A stretch of DNA of 64,000 nt from Micromonospora yangpuensis (GTDB lineage Bacteria; Actinomycetota; Actinomycetes; Mycobacteriales; Micromonosporaceae): the NCBI RefSeq assembly GCF_900091615.1, contig NZ_FMIA01000002.1, forward strand, positions 6,178,501 to 6,242,500. Direction: 5' to 3'. Shown piece after piece: positions 35,085 through 43,449 of this stretch (position 1 is its first letter; every line of letters begins with the position of its first letter). The translations under genes were made by a program, and so were the position numbers. Under the pieces are notes generated by a model. That model was not told where the DNA came from, made no database searches, and saw only the letters and a list, made by a program, of their open reading frames with translations.

Positions 35085-35747
35085 GTGTCGTCTGTGCGTA
35101 CCAGATCAGGACCGCGGGTAGCGGTCGCGACCGCGCTGGCGGCGGTGCTCGCCCTGGGCACCGCCGGTTGTGTGGCCATCGAGGAGTCGGGGGCGGACCC
35201 CTCGCCCAGCAGCGGCGGTGGCGGCGGTAACGCCACCGCGCAGCTCGGCGAGCTGACCGTGGCCAGTGCCGGCTCGATGAAGGGCTACAGCCGGAGCCGG
35301 TTCCCCCACTGGCGCAGTACCGGCAAGAACTGCGACGTCCGCGACACCGTGCTGGAACGAGACGGCCGCGACATCAAGCACTCCGGCTGCAACGTGGTCG
35401 GTGGCAGCTGGGAGAGCGTGTACGACGGCCGGAGCTTCTCCGACCCCTCCGACGTGGACATCGACCACATGGTCCCGCTGGCCAACGCCTGGCGTTCCGG
35501 TGCCGACGAGTGGGACGACAAGAAGCGTGGCGACTTCGCCAACGACCTGGACCGACCGCAGCTCTTCGCGGTTTCCGCCAGCTCGAACCGGGCAAAGGGT
35601 GACCAGGATCCGTCCCAGTGGAAGCCGCCGAGCCAGTCGTACTGGTGCACGTACGCCGAGGACTGGGTGGCGGTGAAACACCACTGGGAGCTCTCGGTCA
35701 CCAGCGCCGAGAAGGACACCCTCGCCGACATGCTGAAGGGGTGCTGA
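35085..35747 (+). CDS. Secreted HNH endonuclease-like lipoprotein (DUF1524/GmrSD C-terminal type)
   Basis: A 220-residue lipoprotein with lipobox GTAGC (Cys about residue 29) and a Ser/Gly linker. The nuclease-like domain has the conserved DVDIDHMVPLANAWRSGADE (His-Met form of the HNH core) and the later SASSNRAKGDQDPSQWKPPS motif with the catalytic Asn/Lys residues. It ends with a YWCTYAEDWVAVKHHWELSV helix. Four cysteines may form disulfides, in keeping with export. Such proteins probably degrade extracellular nucleic acid. The stop overlaps the next start (TGATG). Confidence 0.85.
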   Translation: MSSVRTRSGPRVAVATALAAVLALGTAGCVAIEESGADPSPSSGGGGGNATAQLGELTVASAGSMKGYSRSRFPHWRSTGKNCDVRDTVLERDGRDIKHSGCNVVGGSWESVYDGRSFSDPSDVDIDHMVPLANAWRSGADEWDDKKRGDFANDLDRPQLFAVSASSNRAKGDQDPSQWKPPSQSYWCTYAEDWVAVKHHWELSVTSAEKDTLADMLKGC

Positions 35748-36100
35748 TGGGGGACCAGAAACCGGACACCGAGGCTGACACAACGAGCCCGACGGAGGCC
35801 GACGCACCGAGCCCTGCGGCGGCCGACCCGCCCGGCCGGACGGCGGCCGACCCACCGAGCCGGACGGCGGACATCGTGGCCGGGCCGGGCGGGGTGATGA
35901 CCGACGAGGTGGGGGTGGTCACCGGTGAGCTGACCCTGCGCACCGAGTACGCCGACGGCCAGGTCACCCTGCACGTGCAGTACCGGGAGGCCGACGAGTG
36001 GTACGTGGTGACCGGTGGGCGGGCCCCGCTGGCCGACCCGGCCGCCCTGGACGCGGTGCACACCATCGCGGTCGGCCTGCTCGACCGCCCCGAGGGCTGA
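35747..36100 (+). CDS. Hypothetical protein coupled to the HNH lipoprotein
   Basis: A 117-residue product whose ATG overlaps the upstream stop. The first half is a low-complexity Thr/Asp/Ala/Pro segment (repeated P-P-G/S-R-T-A-A-D units). The second half is a compact domain, GELTLRTEYADGQVTLHVQY then READEWYVVTGGRAPLADPA, seen in small actinobacterial proteins. No signal peptide. It could be a cytosolic partner or immunity protein of the exported nuclease, but that rests only on coupling. Confidence 0.65.
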   Translation: MGDQKPDTEADTTSPTEADAPSPAAADPPGRTAADPPSRTADIVAGPGGVMTDEVGVVTGELTLRTEYADGQVTLHVQYREADEWYVVTGGRAPLADPAALDAVHTIAVGLLDRPEG

Positions 36101-36180
36101 GTGGCCGCTGCCCCGATCGCCCACCGGGCCGCCGCCGATCTCAGCCCGGCCGGGTCGATCTCAGCCCGGCCGGGCGCCGG

Positions 36181-37284
36181 TCAGACGTACGAGCCGGGCT
36201 CGGTGGGCGCGGAGACGACCGACGGGTCCTCGCCCTCGTCCGCCGGGCGGGTGAGCTGCGGGCGTACCTGGTGCGGACGCAGCTCGCCGCTGGCGATCGG
36301 CTCGGCCCAGTGGCAGGCCACCCGGCTGCCGCCGATGTCCCGCAGTGCCGGCCGCTCGTCGGCGCACCGGGTCGGCTGGGCCCACGGGCAGCGGGTGTGG
36401 AACCGGCACCCGCTCGGCGGGTTCGCCGGGGAGGGCAGGTCACCGGAGAGCAGGATGCGCTCCCGGTTGTCCTCCACGTCCGGGTCGGGCACCGGCACCG
36501 CCGACATCAACGCCCGGGTGTACGGGTGCAGCGGCTCGGTGTACAGCCGGTCGCTCGGCGCCTCCTCGACCAGTGCGCCCAGGTACATCACGCCGACGGT
36601 GTCGGAGATGTGCCGGACCACCGCCAGGTCGTGCGCGATCACCAGGTACGTCAGCCCGAGGCTGTCCTGGAGTTCGTCGAGGAGGTTCACCACCTGGGCC
36701 TGGATCGACACGTCAAGCGCGGAGACCGGCTCGTCGGCGACGATCAGCTCCGGCCCGAGCACCAGCGCCCGGGCGATGCCGATGCGCTGACGTTGCCCGC
36801 CGGAGAACTCGTGCGGGTAGCGCGACAGCGCCCAGCGGGGCAGCCCCACCGCGTCCAGGGTCTCGCCGATGATCCGCCGGCGTTCGTCCCGGTTGCCGCC
36901 GATGCCGTGCGTCTGCAGGCCCTCGGTGAGGATCGACTCGACGTTCTGCCGGGGGTCCAGGCTCGACATCGGGTCCTGGAAGATCATCTGCATCCGGCGG
37001 CGCATGGTGCGCAGCTTCCCCGCCGGCAGGGTGGTCAACTCGGTCCCGTCGAAGTTCACCTCGCCGCCGGTGGGCGGGGTGAGCTGCAACAACGCCCGTC
37101 CGAGGGTGGACTTGCCACACCCGGACTCACCGACCAGCCCGTACGTCTTGCCGCGCGGGATGCTCAGGTCCACCCCGTCGACGGCCTTGACGTGCCCGAC
37201 GGTCCGGTCGAAGAGCACCCCCCGCCGGATCGGGAAGTGCACCTTCAGGTCCCGTACCTCGACGAGGATGTCGTTCCCGGTCAC
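36181..37284 (-). CDS. Peptide ABC transporter ATP-binding protein (OppF/DppF type)
   Basis: A 367-residue ATPase. Walker A is [18 protein letters not shown] (about residue 50), the signature is [20 protein letters not shown], Walker B follows as [13 protein letters not shown], and the H-loop is [14 protein letters not shown]. The C-terminal oligopeptide-transporter domain has the four-cysteine iron-sulfur-type cluster region around [23 protein letters not shown] 37284 overlaps the stop of the upstream ATPase by GTGA. It is the last gene of the five-gene operon and powers uptake together with the second ATPase. Confidence 0.93.
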   Translation of the reverse strand: MTGNDILVEVRDLKVHFPIRRGVLFDRTVGHVKAVDGVDLSIPRGKTYGLVGESGCGKSTLGRALLQLTPPTGGEVNFDGTELTTLPAGKLRTMRRRMQMIFQDPMSSLDPRQNVESILTEGLQTHGIGGNRDERRRIIGETLDAVGLPRWALSRYPHEFSGGQRQRIGIARALVLGPELIVADEPVSALDVSIQAQVVNLLDELQDSLGLTYLVIAHDLAVVRHISDTVGVMYLGALVEEAPSDRLYTEPLHPYTRALMSAVPVPDPDVEDNRERILLSGDLPSPANPPSGCRFHTRCPWAQPTRCADERPALRDIGGSRVACHWAEPIASGELRPHQVRPQLTRPADEGEDPSVVSAPTEPGSYV

Positions 37285-38348
37285 GGCTTCTCCTCCTCGC
37301 GCTGCGCGGGCACCACCGGCGCGGCGACCTCCGCCGCTACGGCATCCGGCCCGGAGCCGGCCGGCCTGCTGCCGGGCAGCGGGGCCGGGTTGACGCAACG
37401 GTAGGCATGGTCGTCCTGGGTGGGCACCATGGCCGGCGGCCCGCCCACGCACTCGTCGGTCCGGCGCTCGCAGCGCGGGGCGAACGCGCACCCCTGCGGC
37501 CAGGGCAGCAGGTCCCGGACCGAGCCGGGGATCGGGTTGAGCCGTTCGCCGCGCCCGGCGTCCAGGCGCGGCACCGAACCGAGCAACCCCACCGTGTACG
37601 GATGCCGGGGCTGGCGGAACAGCGGACGACGGCGGGCCGTCTCCACCACCCGCCCGGCGTAGAGCACGTTGATCGTGTCGCACATCCCGGCGACCACGCC
37701 CAGATCGTGGGTGATCATCACCAGCGCGGTGCCCGACTCCCGGACCAGGTCCTTGAGCAGCTCCAGGATCTGCGCCTGGATCGTCACGTCCAGCGCGGTG
37801 GTCGGCTCGTCGGCGATCAGCAGCCGGGGCTGGCAGGCCACCGCCATCGCGATCAACGCCCGCTGCCGCATCCCACCGGAGAGCTGGTGCGGGTACTCCT
37901 TCAACCGGCGGCGCGGGTCCGGGATGCCTACCCGGTCGAGCAGCTCGGCGGCCTCCTTCTGGGCGGCCTCGCCCTTCATCCCCCGGTGCCGCCGGAGCAC
38001 CTCGGTCACCTGCAACCCGATCGGGATGACCGGGTTCAGCGAGGAGAGCGGATCCTGGAAGATCATCGCCACGTCCCGGCCCCGGATGTCCCGGCGGGAC
38101 CGGTCGTCGAGCCGGAGCAGGTCGGTGCCGTCGAAAACCGCCCGCCCGCCGACGCTCAGGCCGGGCTGCTTGGGCAGCAGACCCATGAGGGCCAGCGACG
38201 TCACGCTCTTGCCGCAGCCGGACTCGCCGACCAGGCCGACCACCTCACCGGTGTCGACCGAGAAGGAGACCCCGTCCACCGCGTGCACGGCCCGCTGCCC
38301 CCGACGGGCGAACGTGACCGAAAGGTCGTCCACTTCGAGCAGTGCCAT
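37281..38348 (-). CDS. Peptide ABC transporter ATP-binding protein (OppD/DppD type)
   Basis: A 355-residue ATPase with Walker [22 protein letters not shown]-loop [15 protein letters not shown], signature [20 protein letters not shown], Walker [21 protein letters not shown] and H-loop [14 protein letters not shown]. The C-terminal extension carries [18 protein letters not shown], the usual cysteine motif of the family. It pairs with the OppF-type ATPase, whose start overlaps its stop. A run of 68 bases separates it from the upstream permease gene. Confidence 0.94.
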   Translation of the reverse strand: MALLEVDDLSVTFARRGQRAVHAVDGVSFSVDTGEVVGLVGESGCGKSVTSLALMGLLPKQPGLSVGGRAVFDGTDLLRLDDRSRRDIRGRDVAMIFQDPLSSLNPVIPIGLQVTEVLRRHRGMKGEAAQKEAAELLDRVGIPDPRRRLKEYPHQLSGGMRQRALIAMAVACQPRLLIADEPTTALDVTIQAQILELLKDLVRESGTALVMITHDLGVVAGMCDTINVLYAGRVVETARRRPLFRQPRHPYTVGLLGSVPRLDAGRGERLNPIPGSVRDLLPWPQGCAFAPRCERRTDECVGGPPAMVPTQDDHAYRCVNPAPLPGSRPAGSGPDAVAAEVAAPVVPAQREEEKP

Positions 38349-38416
38349 TATCGACCTTCCGTTCGCGACTGCGGGGCTCCGCTGCGCTGCACTCCTCGCG
38401 CTTCACACATGCCGAC

Positions 38417-39391
38417 CTACTTCCGCAGTTTCGGGTCGAGGGCCTCGCGCATCGCCTCACCGAGCAGGGTGAACCCGAGCGCGGTGATGATGATCGCGAC
38501 CGCCGGGTAGATCGCCAGCGCCGGCCGGATACCGAGGTACGGCTGCGCGTCGGCGAGCATCACCCCCCACTCCGGTACGGACGAGTCGGGGTTGCCCAGG
38601 CCCAGGAAGGAGAGCGCGGCGGCCTCGATGATGGCGGTGGCCAGCGTCAGGGTGGCCTGCACGATCACCGGGGCGAGCGAGTTGGGCACCACGTGGGTCA
38701 GGGCGATCTTCGACTTCTTCACGCCGAGCGAGGTGGCCGCCAGCACGTAGTCGCTGTTGGCCTGGGAGATCATCGAGCCGCGCAGCAGCCGGGCGAAGAC
38801 CGGCACCGACACCACGCCGACGGCGATCATCACGGTGGTCAGGCTGGCCCCGAGCAGGGCCGCGATGCTCACCGCGAGCAGCAGGCTGGGCAGGGCCAGC
38901 AGCATGTCGATGAAGCGCATCAGGGTGCTGTCGATCCAGCGTCCCCAGCGGCCGCCCAGCCCGGCGGCGGCACCGGCGACCCCGCCGATCAACGCGCCGA
39001 CGGCCAGTCCGATCAGGGTGGAGACCACCCCGACCAGCAGGGTCTGCCGGGCGCCGACGACCATCCGGCTGAACACGTCCCGGCCCTGGTGGTCGTAGCC
39101 GAACCAGTGTTCGGAAGAGGCACCGGGGATGATGCCCTGCCCGGAGCGGACCAACCCCTCCCGGATGCCGATGGAGTCGGTCGGCCCGTACGGCACGAAG
39201 AAGGGCCCGACCAGCGCGACCAGGACGAAGATCGCCAGGATGACCGCGCCGATGATCGCGGCCGGGTTGCGGCGCAGCCGGCGGAACGCCTCCTGCCAGA
39301 GGCTGACCCCGCGCTCGTCGTCGCGGACGGCCGCCAGCTCGGCGAGCCGGTCGATCTTCTCGCCCTTTTTGCGGCCCAGGTTGACGGTCAT
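38417..39391 (-). CDS. Peptide ABC transporter permease (DppC/OppC type)
   Basis: A 324-residue inner-membrane permease with a cytoplasmic N-terminal arm, a first helix (IIGAVILAIFVLVALVGPFF) and the five-helix transport domain. The EAA motif that docks the ATPase reads EAAALSFLGLGNPDSSVPEW, typical of DppC. Its start overlaps the stop of the DppB-type gene by four bases, so the two subunits are made together. The last residues (EALDPKLRK) also match the family. Confidence 0.94.
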   Translation of the reverse strand: MTVNLGRKKGEKIDRLAELAAVRDDERGVSLWQEAFRRLRRNPAAIIGAVILAIFVLVALVGPFFVPYGPTDSIGIREGLVRSGQGIIPGASSEHWFGYDHQGRDVFSRMVVGARQTLLVGVVSTLIGLAVGALIGGVAGAAAGLGGRWGRWIDSTLMRFIDMLLALPSLLLAVSIAALLGASLTTVMIAVGVVSVPVFARLLRGSMISQANSDYVLAATSLGVKKSKIALTHVVPNSLAPVIVQATLTLATAIIEAAALSFLGLGNPDSSVPEWGVMLADAQPYLGIRPALAIYPAVAIIITALGFTLLGEAMREALDPKLRK

Positions 39392-40392
39392 CGCACTCTC
39401 ACCCTCGGGTCGATCAGGCTGTAGGAGAGGTCGACCAGGAGGTTCACCAGCACATACACCACCGCGATGATCATGATGAAGCCCATCAGCACCGGGTAGT
39501 CACGCTGGCTGATCGAGTCGGCGACGAACGCCCCGATGCCGCTGAAGGCGAAGACCGTCTCGGTGAGCACCGCGCCGGAGAGCAGACCACCGGTGAGCAG
39601 GCCGATCGAGGTGACCACCGGCAGCATCGCGTTGCGCAGCACGTGCCGGCGACGGACGGTGTTCTCGGTCAGGCCCTTGGCCTCGGCGGTGCGTACGAAG
39701 TCCTCGTTGAGGACCTCCAGCACGCTGGCCCGGGTGATCCGGACGATGATCGCCAGGGGGATGCTGGCCAGCGCGACGCCCGGCAGCACCAGGTGCCAGA
39801 TCGCGTCGGCGGCGGCGTCCCACTCCCGGGTCATCAGACCGTCGAGGACGAAGAAGTTGGTGATCCGGGTGGCCCCGATCGTCGGGTCCTGCCGGCCGCT
39901 GGACGGGAACCAGTTCAGGTTCTCCGCGAAGATCGCCTTCAGCACGTACGCCAGGAAGAAGACCGGGATGCAGATGCCGATCAGCGAACCGCCCACCGAG
40001 GCGTGGTCGAGGAACCGGCCGCGACGCCGGGCGGCCAGGTAGCCGAGCGGGATGCCGACGCCGATGGCGAGCACCATGGCCATCACGGTCAGCTCGACGG
40101 TGCCCGGGAACCGCTCGATGAACTCGGTGGTGACCGCCCGCTTGGTGGCCGTCGAGGTGCCCAGGTCCAGCCGGATCATCCGGCGCAGGAAACGGAAGTA
40201 CTGCACCATGATCGGCTCGTCGAGACCCAGGTTGCGCCGGATCTCGGCGCGCATCTCGGGGGTGCCCCGCTCGCCGAGGATGGCGGTCTCGGGGCCGCCG
40301 GGCAGTCGCCGCAGCCAGATGAAGAGCAGGATGGAGAGCCCGAACAGCGTCGGTATCAGCTGTAGCAGGCGTCTGACGATGAACCGGAACAC
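39388..40392 (-). CDS. Peptide ABC transporter permease (DppB/OppB type)
   Basis: A 334-residue permease opening with MFRFIVRRLLQLIPTLFGLS, the family hallmark. It has the long periplasmic loop after helix 1 (PGGPETAILGERGTPEMRAE) and an EAA motif in TAEAKGLTENTVRRRHVLRN. The end, VNLLVDLSYSLIDPRVRVR, is conserved. It forms the channel with the DppC-type protein. A 77-base gap separates it from the binding-protein gene. Confidence 0.94.
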   Translation of the reverse strand: MFRFIVRRLLQLIPTLFGLSILLFIWLRRLPGGPETAILGERGTPEMRAEIRRNLGLDEPIMVQYFRFLRRMIRLDLGTSTATKRAVTTEFIERFPGTVELTVMAMVLAIGVGIPLGYLAARRRGRFLDHASVGGSLIGICIPVFFLAYVLKAIFAENLNWFPSSGRQDPTIGATRITNFFVLDGLMTREWDAAADAIWHLVLPGVALASIPLAIIVRITRASVLEVLNEDFVRTAEAKGLTENTVRRRHVLRNAMLPVVTSIGLLTGGLLSGAVLTETVFAFSGIGAFVADSISQRDYPVLMGFIMIIAVVYVLVNLLVDLSYSLIDPRVRVR

Positions 40393-40469
40393 GGGCGGCC
40401 TCGAAAGGTGTACGGCGGGCTGCGGGCGGGCGCTGTGGTCCAGCGCCCGCCCGCGTCACCTGCCTCAGG

Positions 40470-42134
40470 TCAGGACTTGAACTCGGCCGTGGCGAACCGC
40501 TCGTCGGTGAGCGGGCTCGCCGTCACCCCGGTCACGTCCTTGCCGAGCACGATCGCCGGCGGCGAGTGCGAGATCGGCACACCGGGGAGGAAGTCCATGA
40601 TGGTCTTGTTGATCGCCTTGTACTTCTCCGTCCGGGCCGCCGGGTCGGCGGTCGAGTCGGCGTCCTTGAACTGCTCGAAGAGCGCGGCGTTGGTGAAGCC
40701 CCACTCGTCCTTCTTGCGGTCGAAGAAGGTGCCGATGAAGTTGTAGCCGTCGCCGTAGTCACCGGTCCAGCCGAGGAAGTGCAGGTCGTGGTTCTTGCCG
40801 GAGGTGGTGGCGTTGAGGTAGTCCGGGCTCCACTTGAGCGGAATCGCCTCGATGGTGATGCCGACCGCCTTCAGGTCCGCCGAGAGCAGCTCGAAGAGGT
40901 CCTTCGGGTTCGGCATGTACGGCCGGGTGACCTCGGTCGGGTAGTGGAACTTCAGGGTCAGGTTCGACGCGCCCGCCTCGGCCAGCAGCTGCTTGGCCTT
41001 CTCCGGGTTGTAGTCGTACTTGGTGACGTCGCCGTTCCAACCCTCGACGGTGTCGGGGAAGAAGTTCACCGCGACCTGCGCGCCCGGGGGCAGCTTCGAG
41101 TCGACGAGCGCCTGCCGGTTCAGCGCGTGGGCGATCGCCTGCCGGACCTTCAGGTCGGCCAGCTTCGGGTTGCCCGACTGGTTGATGGCCAGGTAGAGGA
41201 TGTTGAACGCCGGTCGGGTGAGCATGTTGAAGCCCTCACCCTTGAGCGGCTCGACGTCGGCCGGGCCGACCAGGTCGTAGCCCTGGATGTCACCGGAACG
41301 CAGCGCCTGCTTGCGGGCGTTCTCGTCCGAGATGGTCTTGAAGATGAGGGTCTTCAGCTTGGCCTTGTCGCCCCAGTAGTCCTCGTTGCGCTCGATGGTG
41401 AGCGTCTTGTTGGCCACGTCCCAGGCCTTGAACTTGAACGGGCCGGTGCCGGTCGGGTGCTCCAGCGCGTACGAGGGGTACTTGATGTCCTCGGCGGTGC
41501 CGGTGACGTCGCTGGCCTTGTACTCCTCCAGCGCCTTCGGGCTGTGGATGGAGAACGACGGCAGCATCAGCGCGGCCGGGATCTTGCTGGAGACCCGGGT
41601 GAAGGCCAGGTCCACCGTGGTCGGGTCGGTGGCGGTGCAGGACTTGAAGAGGCTCTCGCCGAGATCCGGGCTCTCGTTCTGGGCGTAACCACCCATCACG
41701 TCCTGCCAGTAGGCGGTGACGTCGGGGCTCTGCATCAGGCCCTTGGCGTTGTACCACCGGTTGAAGTTGACGCAGACCGCCTCGGCGTTGAAGTCGGTGC
41801 CGTCGTGGAACTTCACCCCGGAGCGCAGCTTGAAGGTCCACACCGTGCCGGTGGAGTCGGGCGTCCAGGACTCGGCCAGGCCGGGGCTGGGCTTGGTGCC
41901 GCCGTCCTCGGCGCGGATCAGCGTCTCGAACACCTGACGGGCCACCCGCAGCGACTCGCCGTCGCTGGCGAGGCTGGGGTCGAGCACCTTCGGGTCGCCG
42001 GCGACGCCGAAGACCAGGGTGTCCTTCTTACTTCCGCTGGAGCCTTCCTCACGGTCGCTCTCGGCACAGCCTGCTACCGCGAGGGCCGCGACCGCGATGG
42101 CCGCCACGGCGACCTTCGGCCTGCTTGCACGCAT
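40470..42134 (-). CDS. Peptide ABC transporter substrate-binding lipoprotein (SBP family 5)
   Basis: A 554-residue lipoprotein with lipobox AVAGC (Cys about residue 23), followed by a Ser/Gly/Lys linker. Family 5 elements include LAESWTPDSTGTVWTFKLRS, GVKFHDGTDFNAEAVCVNFN, PTGTGPFKFKAWD, LRSGDIQGYDLVGPADV and VRQAIAHALNRQALVD. It captures oligopeptides or similar ligands outside the membrane and delivers them to the DppBC-type channel. It is the first and probably most strongly expressed gene of the operon. Confidence 0.95.
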   Translation of the reverse strand: MRASRPKVAVAAIAVAALAVAGCAESDREEGSSGSKKDTLVFGVAGDPKVLDPSLASDGESLRVARQVFETLIRAEDGGTKPSPGLAESWTPDSTGTVWTFKLRSGVKFHDGTDFNAEAVCVNFNRWYNAKGLMQSPDVTAYWQDVMGGYAQNESPDLGESLFKSCTATDPTTVDLAFTRVSSKIPAALMLPSFSIHSPKALEEYKASDVTGTAEDIKYPSYALEHPTGTGPFKFKAWDVANKTLTIERNEDYWGDKAKLKTLIFKTISDENARKQALRSGDIQGYDLVGPADVEPLKGEGFNMLTRPAFNILYLAINQSGNPKLADLKVRQAIAHALNRQALVDSKLPPGAQVAVNFFPDTVEGWNGDVTKYDYNPEKAKQLLAEAGASNLTLKFHYPTEVTRPYMPNPKDLFELLSADLKAVGITIEAIPLKWSPDYLNATTSGKNHDLHFLGWTGDYGDGYNFIGTFFDRKKDEWGFTNAALFEQFKDADSTADPAARTEKYKAINKTIMDFLPGVPISHSPPAIVLGKDVTGVTASPLTDERFATAEFKS

Positions 42135-42281
42135 GGTGCTTTCACCTCGTCCTTGGGGGTACGGGACAACGTGGTGACAGGGGTCACCGATGGCGGAGAC
42201 CTTAGCCTTCGTTTGGACCGACGGGAAACTGGCGGTAGCCGCTTTGGTATCGGATCGTGTCCCAACCCGGCGTGCAGATTA

Positions 42282-42317
42282 GATCCTTCGGCGAATGCGG
42301 TGATTCGCCGAAGGATC
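42282..42317 (-). terminator. Hairpin between recR and the peptide-transport operon
   Basis: GATCCTTCGGCGAAT and its complement form a perfect 15-bp stem with a 6-base loop about 75 bases after the recR stop. There is no T-run, but the stem strength and position fit termination of the dnaX-ybaB-recR transcript. Confidence 0.6.
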
Positions 42318-42391
42318 CCAGGTCGCGATGCGAAACTGTTACGTCGAGTAGGCCCGCTCGGCCGGCGGGTGTCAGATCGTCGGGATCGACG

Positions 42392-42985
42392 TCAGACGAC
42401 CCGGCGGCCCTCGAACGCCCGGCCCAGGGTGATCTCGTCGGCGTACTCCAGGTCACCGCCGACCGGCAAACCGCTGGCCAGCCGGGTCACCGAGATCCCC
42501 ATCGGCTTCACCATCAACGCCAGGTACGTCGCCGTCGCCTCGCCCTCGGTGTTCGGGTCGGTGGCGAGGATCAACTCCCGCACCGCCCCACCGCCCAGCC
42601 GGGTCATCAGCTCCCGGACCCGCAGGCTGTCCGGGCCGATCCCCTCCAGCGGGTTGATCGCGCCGCCGAGCACGTGGTAGCGGCCCCGGAACTCGCCGGT
42701 CCGCTCGATCGCCACCACGTCCTTCGGCTCCTCGACCACACAGAGGACCTCATCGGTACGCCGTGGGTCGCGGCAGATCCGGCACTGCTCCGACTCGGCC
42801 ACGTTGTAGCAGCTGGTGCAGAACCGCACCAGCTCCTTGACCTTGCGCAACGCGCCGGCCAACCGGTTGACGTCGGCCGGATCCGCCGACAGGACGTGAA
42901 AGGCGATCCGCTGGGCGCTCTTCGGTCCCACCCCCGGCAACCGGCCCAACTCGTCGATCAGATCCTGGATCGCACCCTCGTACAT
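42392..42985 (-). CDS. recR: Recombination mediator RecR
   Basis: A 197-residue RecR, which with RecO (and RecF) loads RecA at gaps. Features in order: N-terminal helix-hairpin-helix [20 protein letters not shown], the zinc finger [16 protein letters not shown] (about 57-72), the Toprim core [20 protein letters not shown], and the [20 protein letters not shown] motif. Length and all motifs are standard. It lies nine bases after ybaB in the conserved dnaX-ybaB-recR cluster. Confidence 0.97.
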   Translation of the reverse strand: MYEGAIQDLIDELGRLPGVGPKSAQRIAFHVLSADPADVNRLAGALRKVKELVRFCTSCYNVAESEQCRICRDPRRTDEVLCVVEEPKDVVAIERTGEFRGRYHVLGGAINPLEGIGPDSLRVRELMTRLGGGAVRELILATDPNTEGEATATYLALMVKPMGISVTRLASGLPVGGDLEYADEITLGRAFEGRRVV

Positions 42986-42994
42986 CGTGTCGGC

Positions 42995-43345
42995 TCAGAA
43001 CCCGGGCAGCCCGAGGCCGCCCATGCCCCCGGCGACCGGCCCCATCTTCTGCTCGGTCAACTCCCGGGCCGCCTCGTTGGCGTTGCGGATGGCCGCGAGA
43101 ACCAGGTCCTCCAGGGTCTCCACGTCCTCCGGGTCCACGGCCTTCGCGTCGATCCGGATGCCCTTCAGCTCGCCGGAGCCGGAGACCGTCGCGGTGACCA
43201 GCCCGCCGCCGGCCGTGCCGGTCAGCTCCGCCTCGGCCAGCTCCGCCTGGGCCTGGGCGATCTGCTGCTGCATCTTCTGCGCCTGCTTCAGCATCTGCTG
43301 CATGTTCGGCTGTCCACCTGGGCGCACGGACGACTCCTTCGACAC
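42995..43345 (-). CDS. YbaB/EbfC-family nucleoid-associated protein
   Basis: A 116-residue DNA-binding protein. The helical N-terminus [20 protein letters not shown] is followed by the central beta region with [20 protein letters not shown] and the conserved [20 protein letters not shown]. The dimer binds DNA non-specifically and coats the nucleoid. Position between dnaX and recR is conserved across bacteria. Confidence 0.95.
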   Translation of the reverse strand: MSKESSVRPGGQPNMQQMLKQAQKMQQQIAQAQAELAEAELTGTAGGGLVTATVSGSGELKGIRIDAKAVDPEDVETLEDLVLAAIRNANEAARELTEQKMGPVAGGMGGLGLPGF

Positions 43346-43449
43346 TCGACTTGACCGGCCGCCGCCAGCCTATCCCTGCCCCCTGACTCCCCCCGCGCGG
43401 CGCTCGCACCGACCGGCCACGGGGTGTGGGGACGCACGGAGCAACCCGG

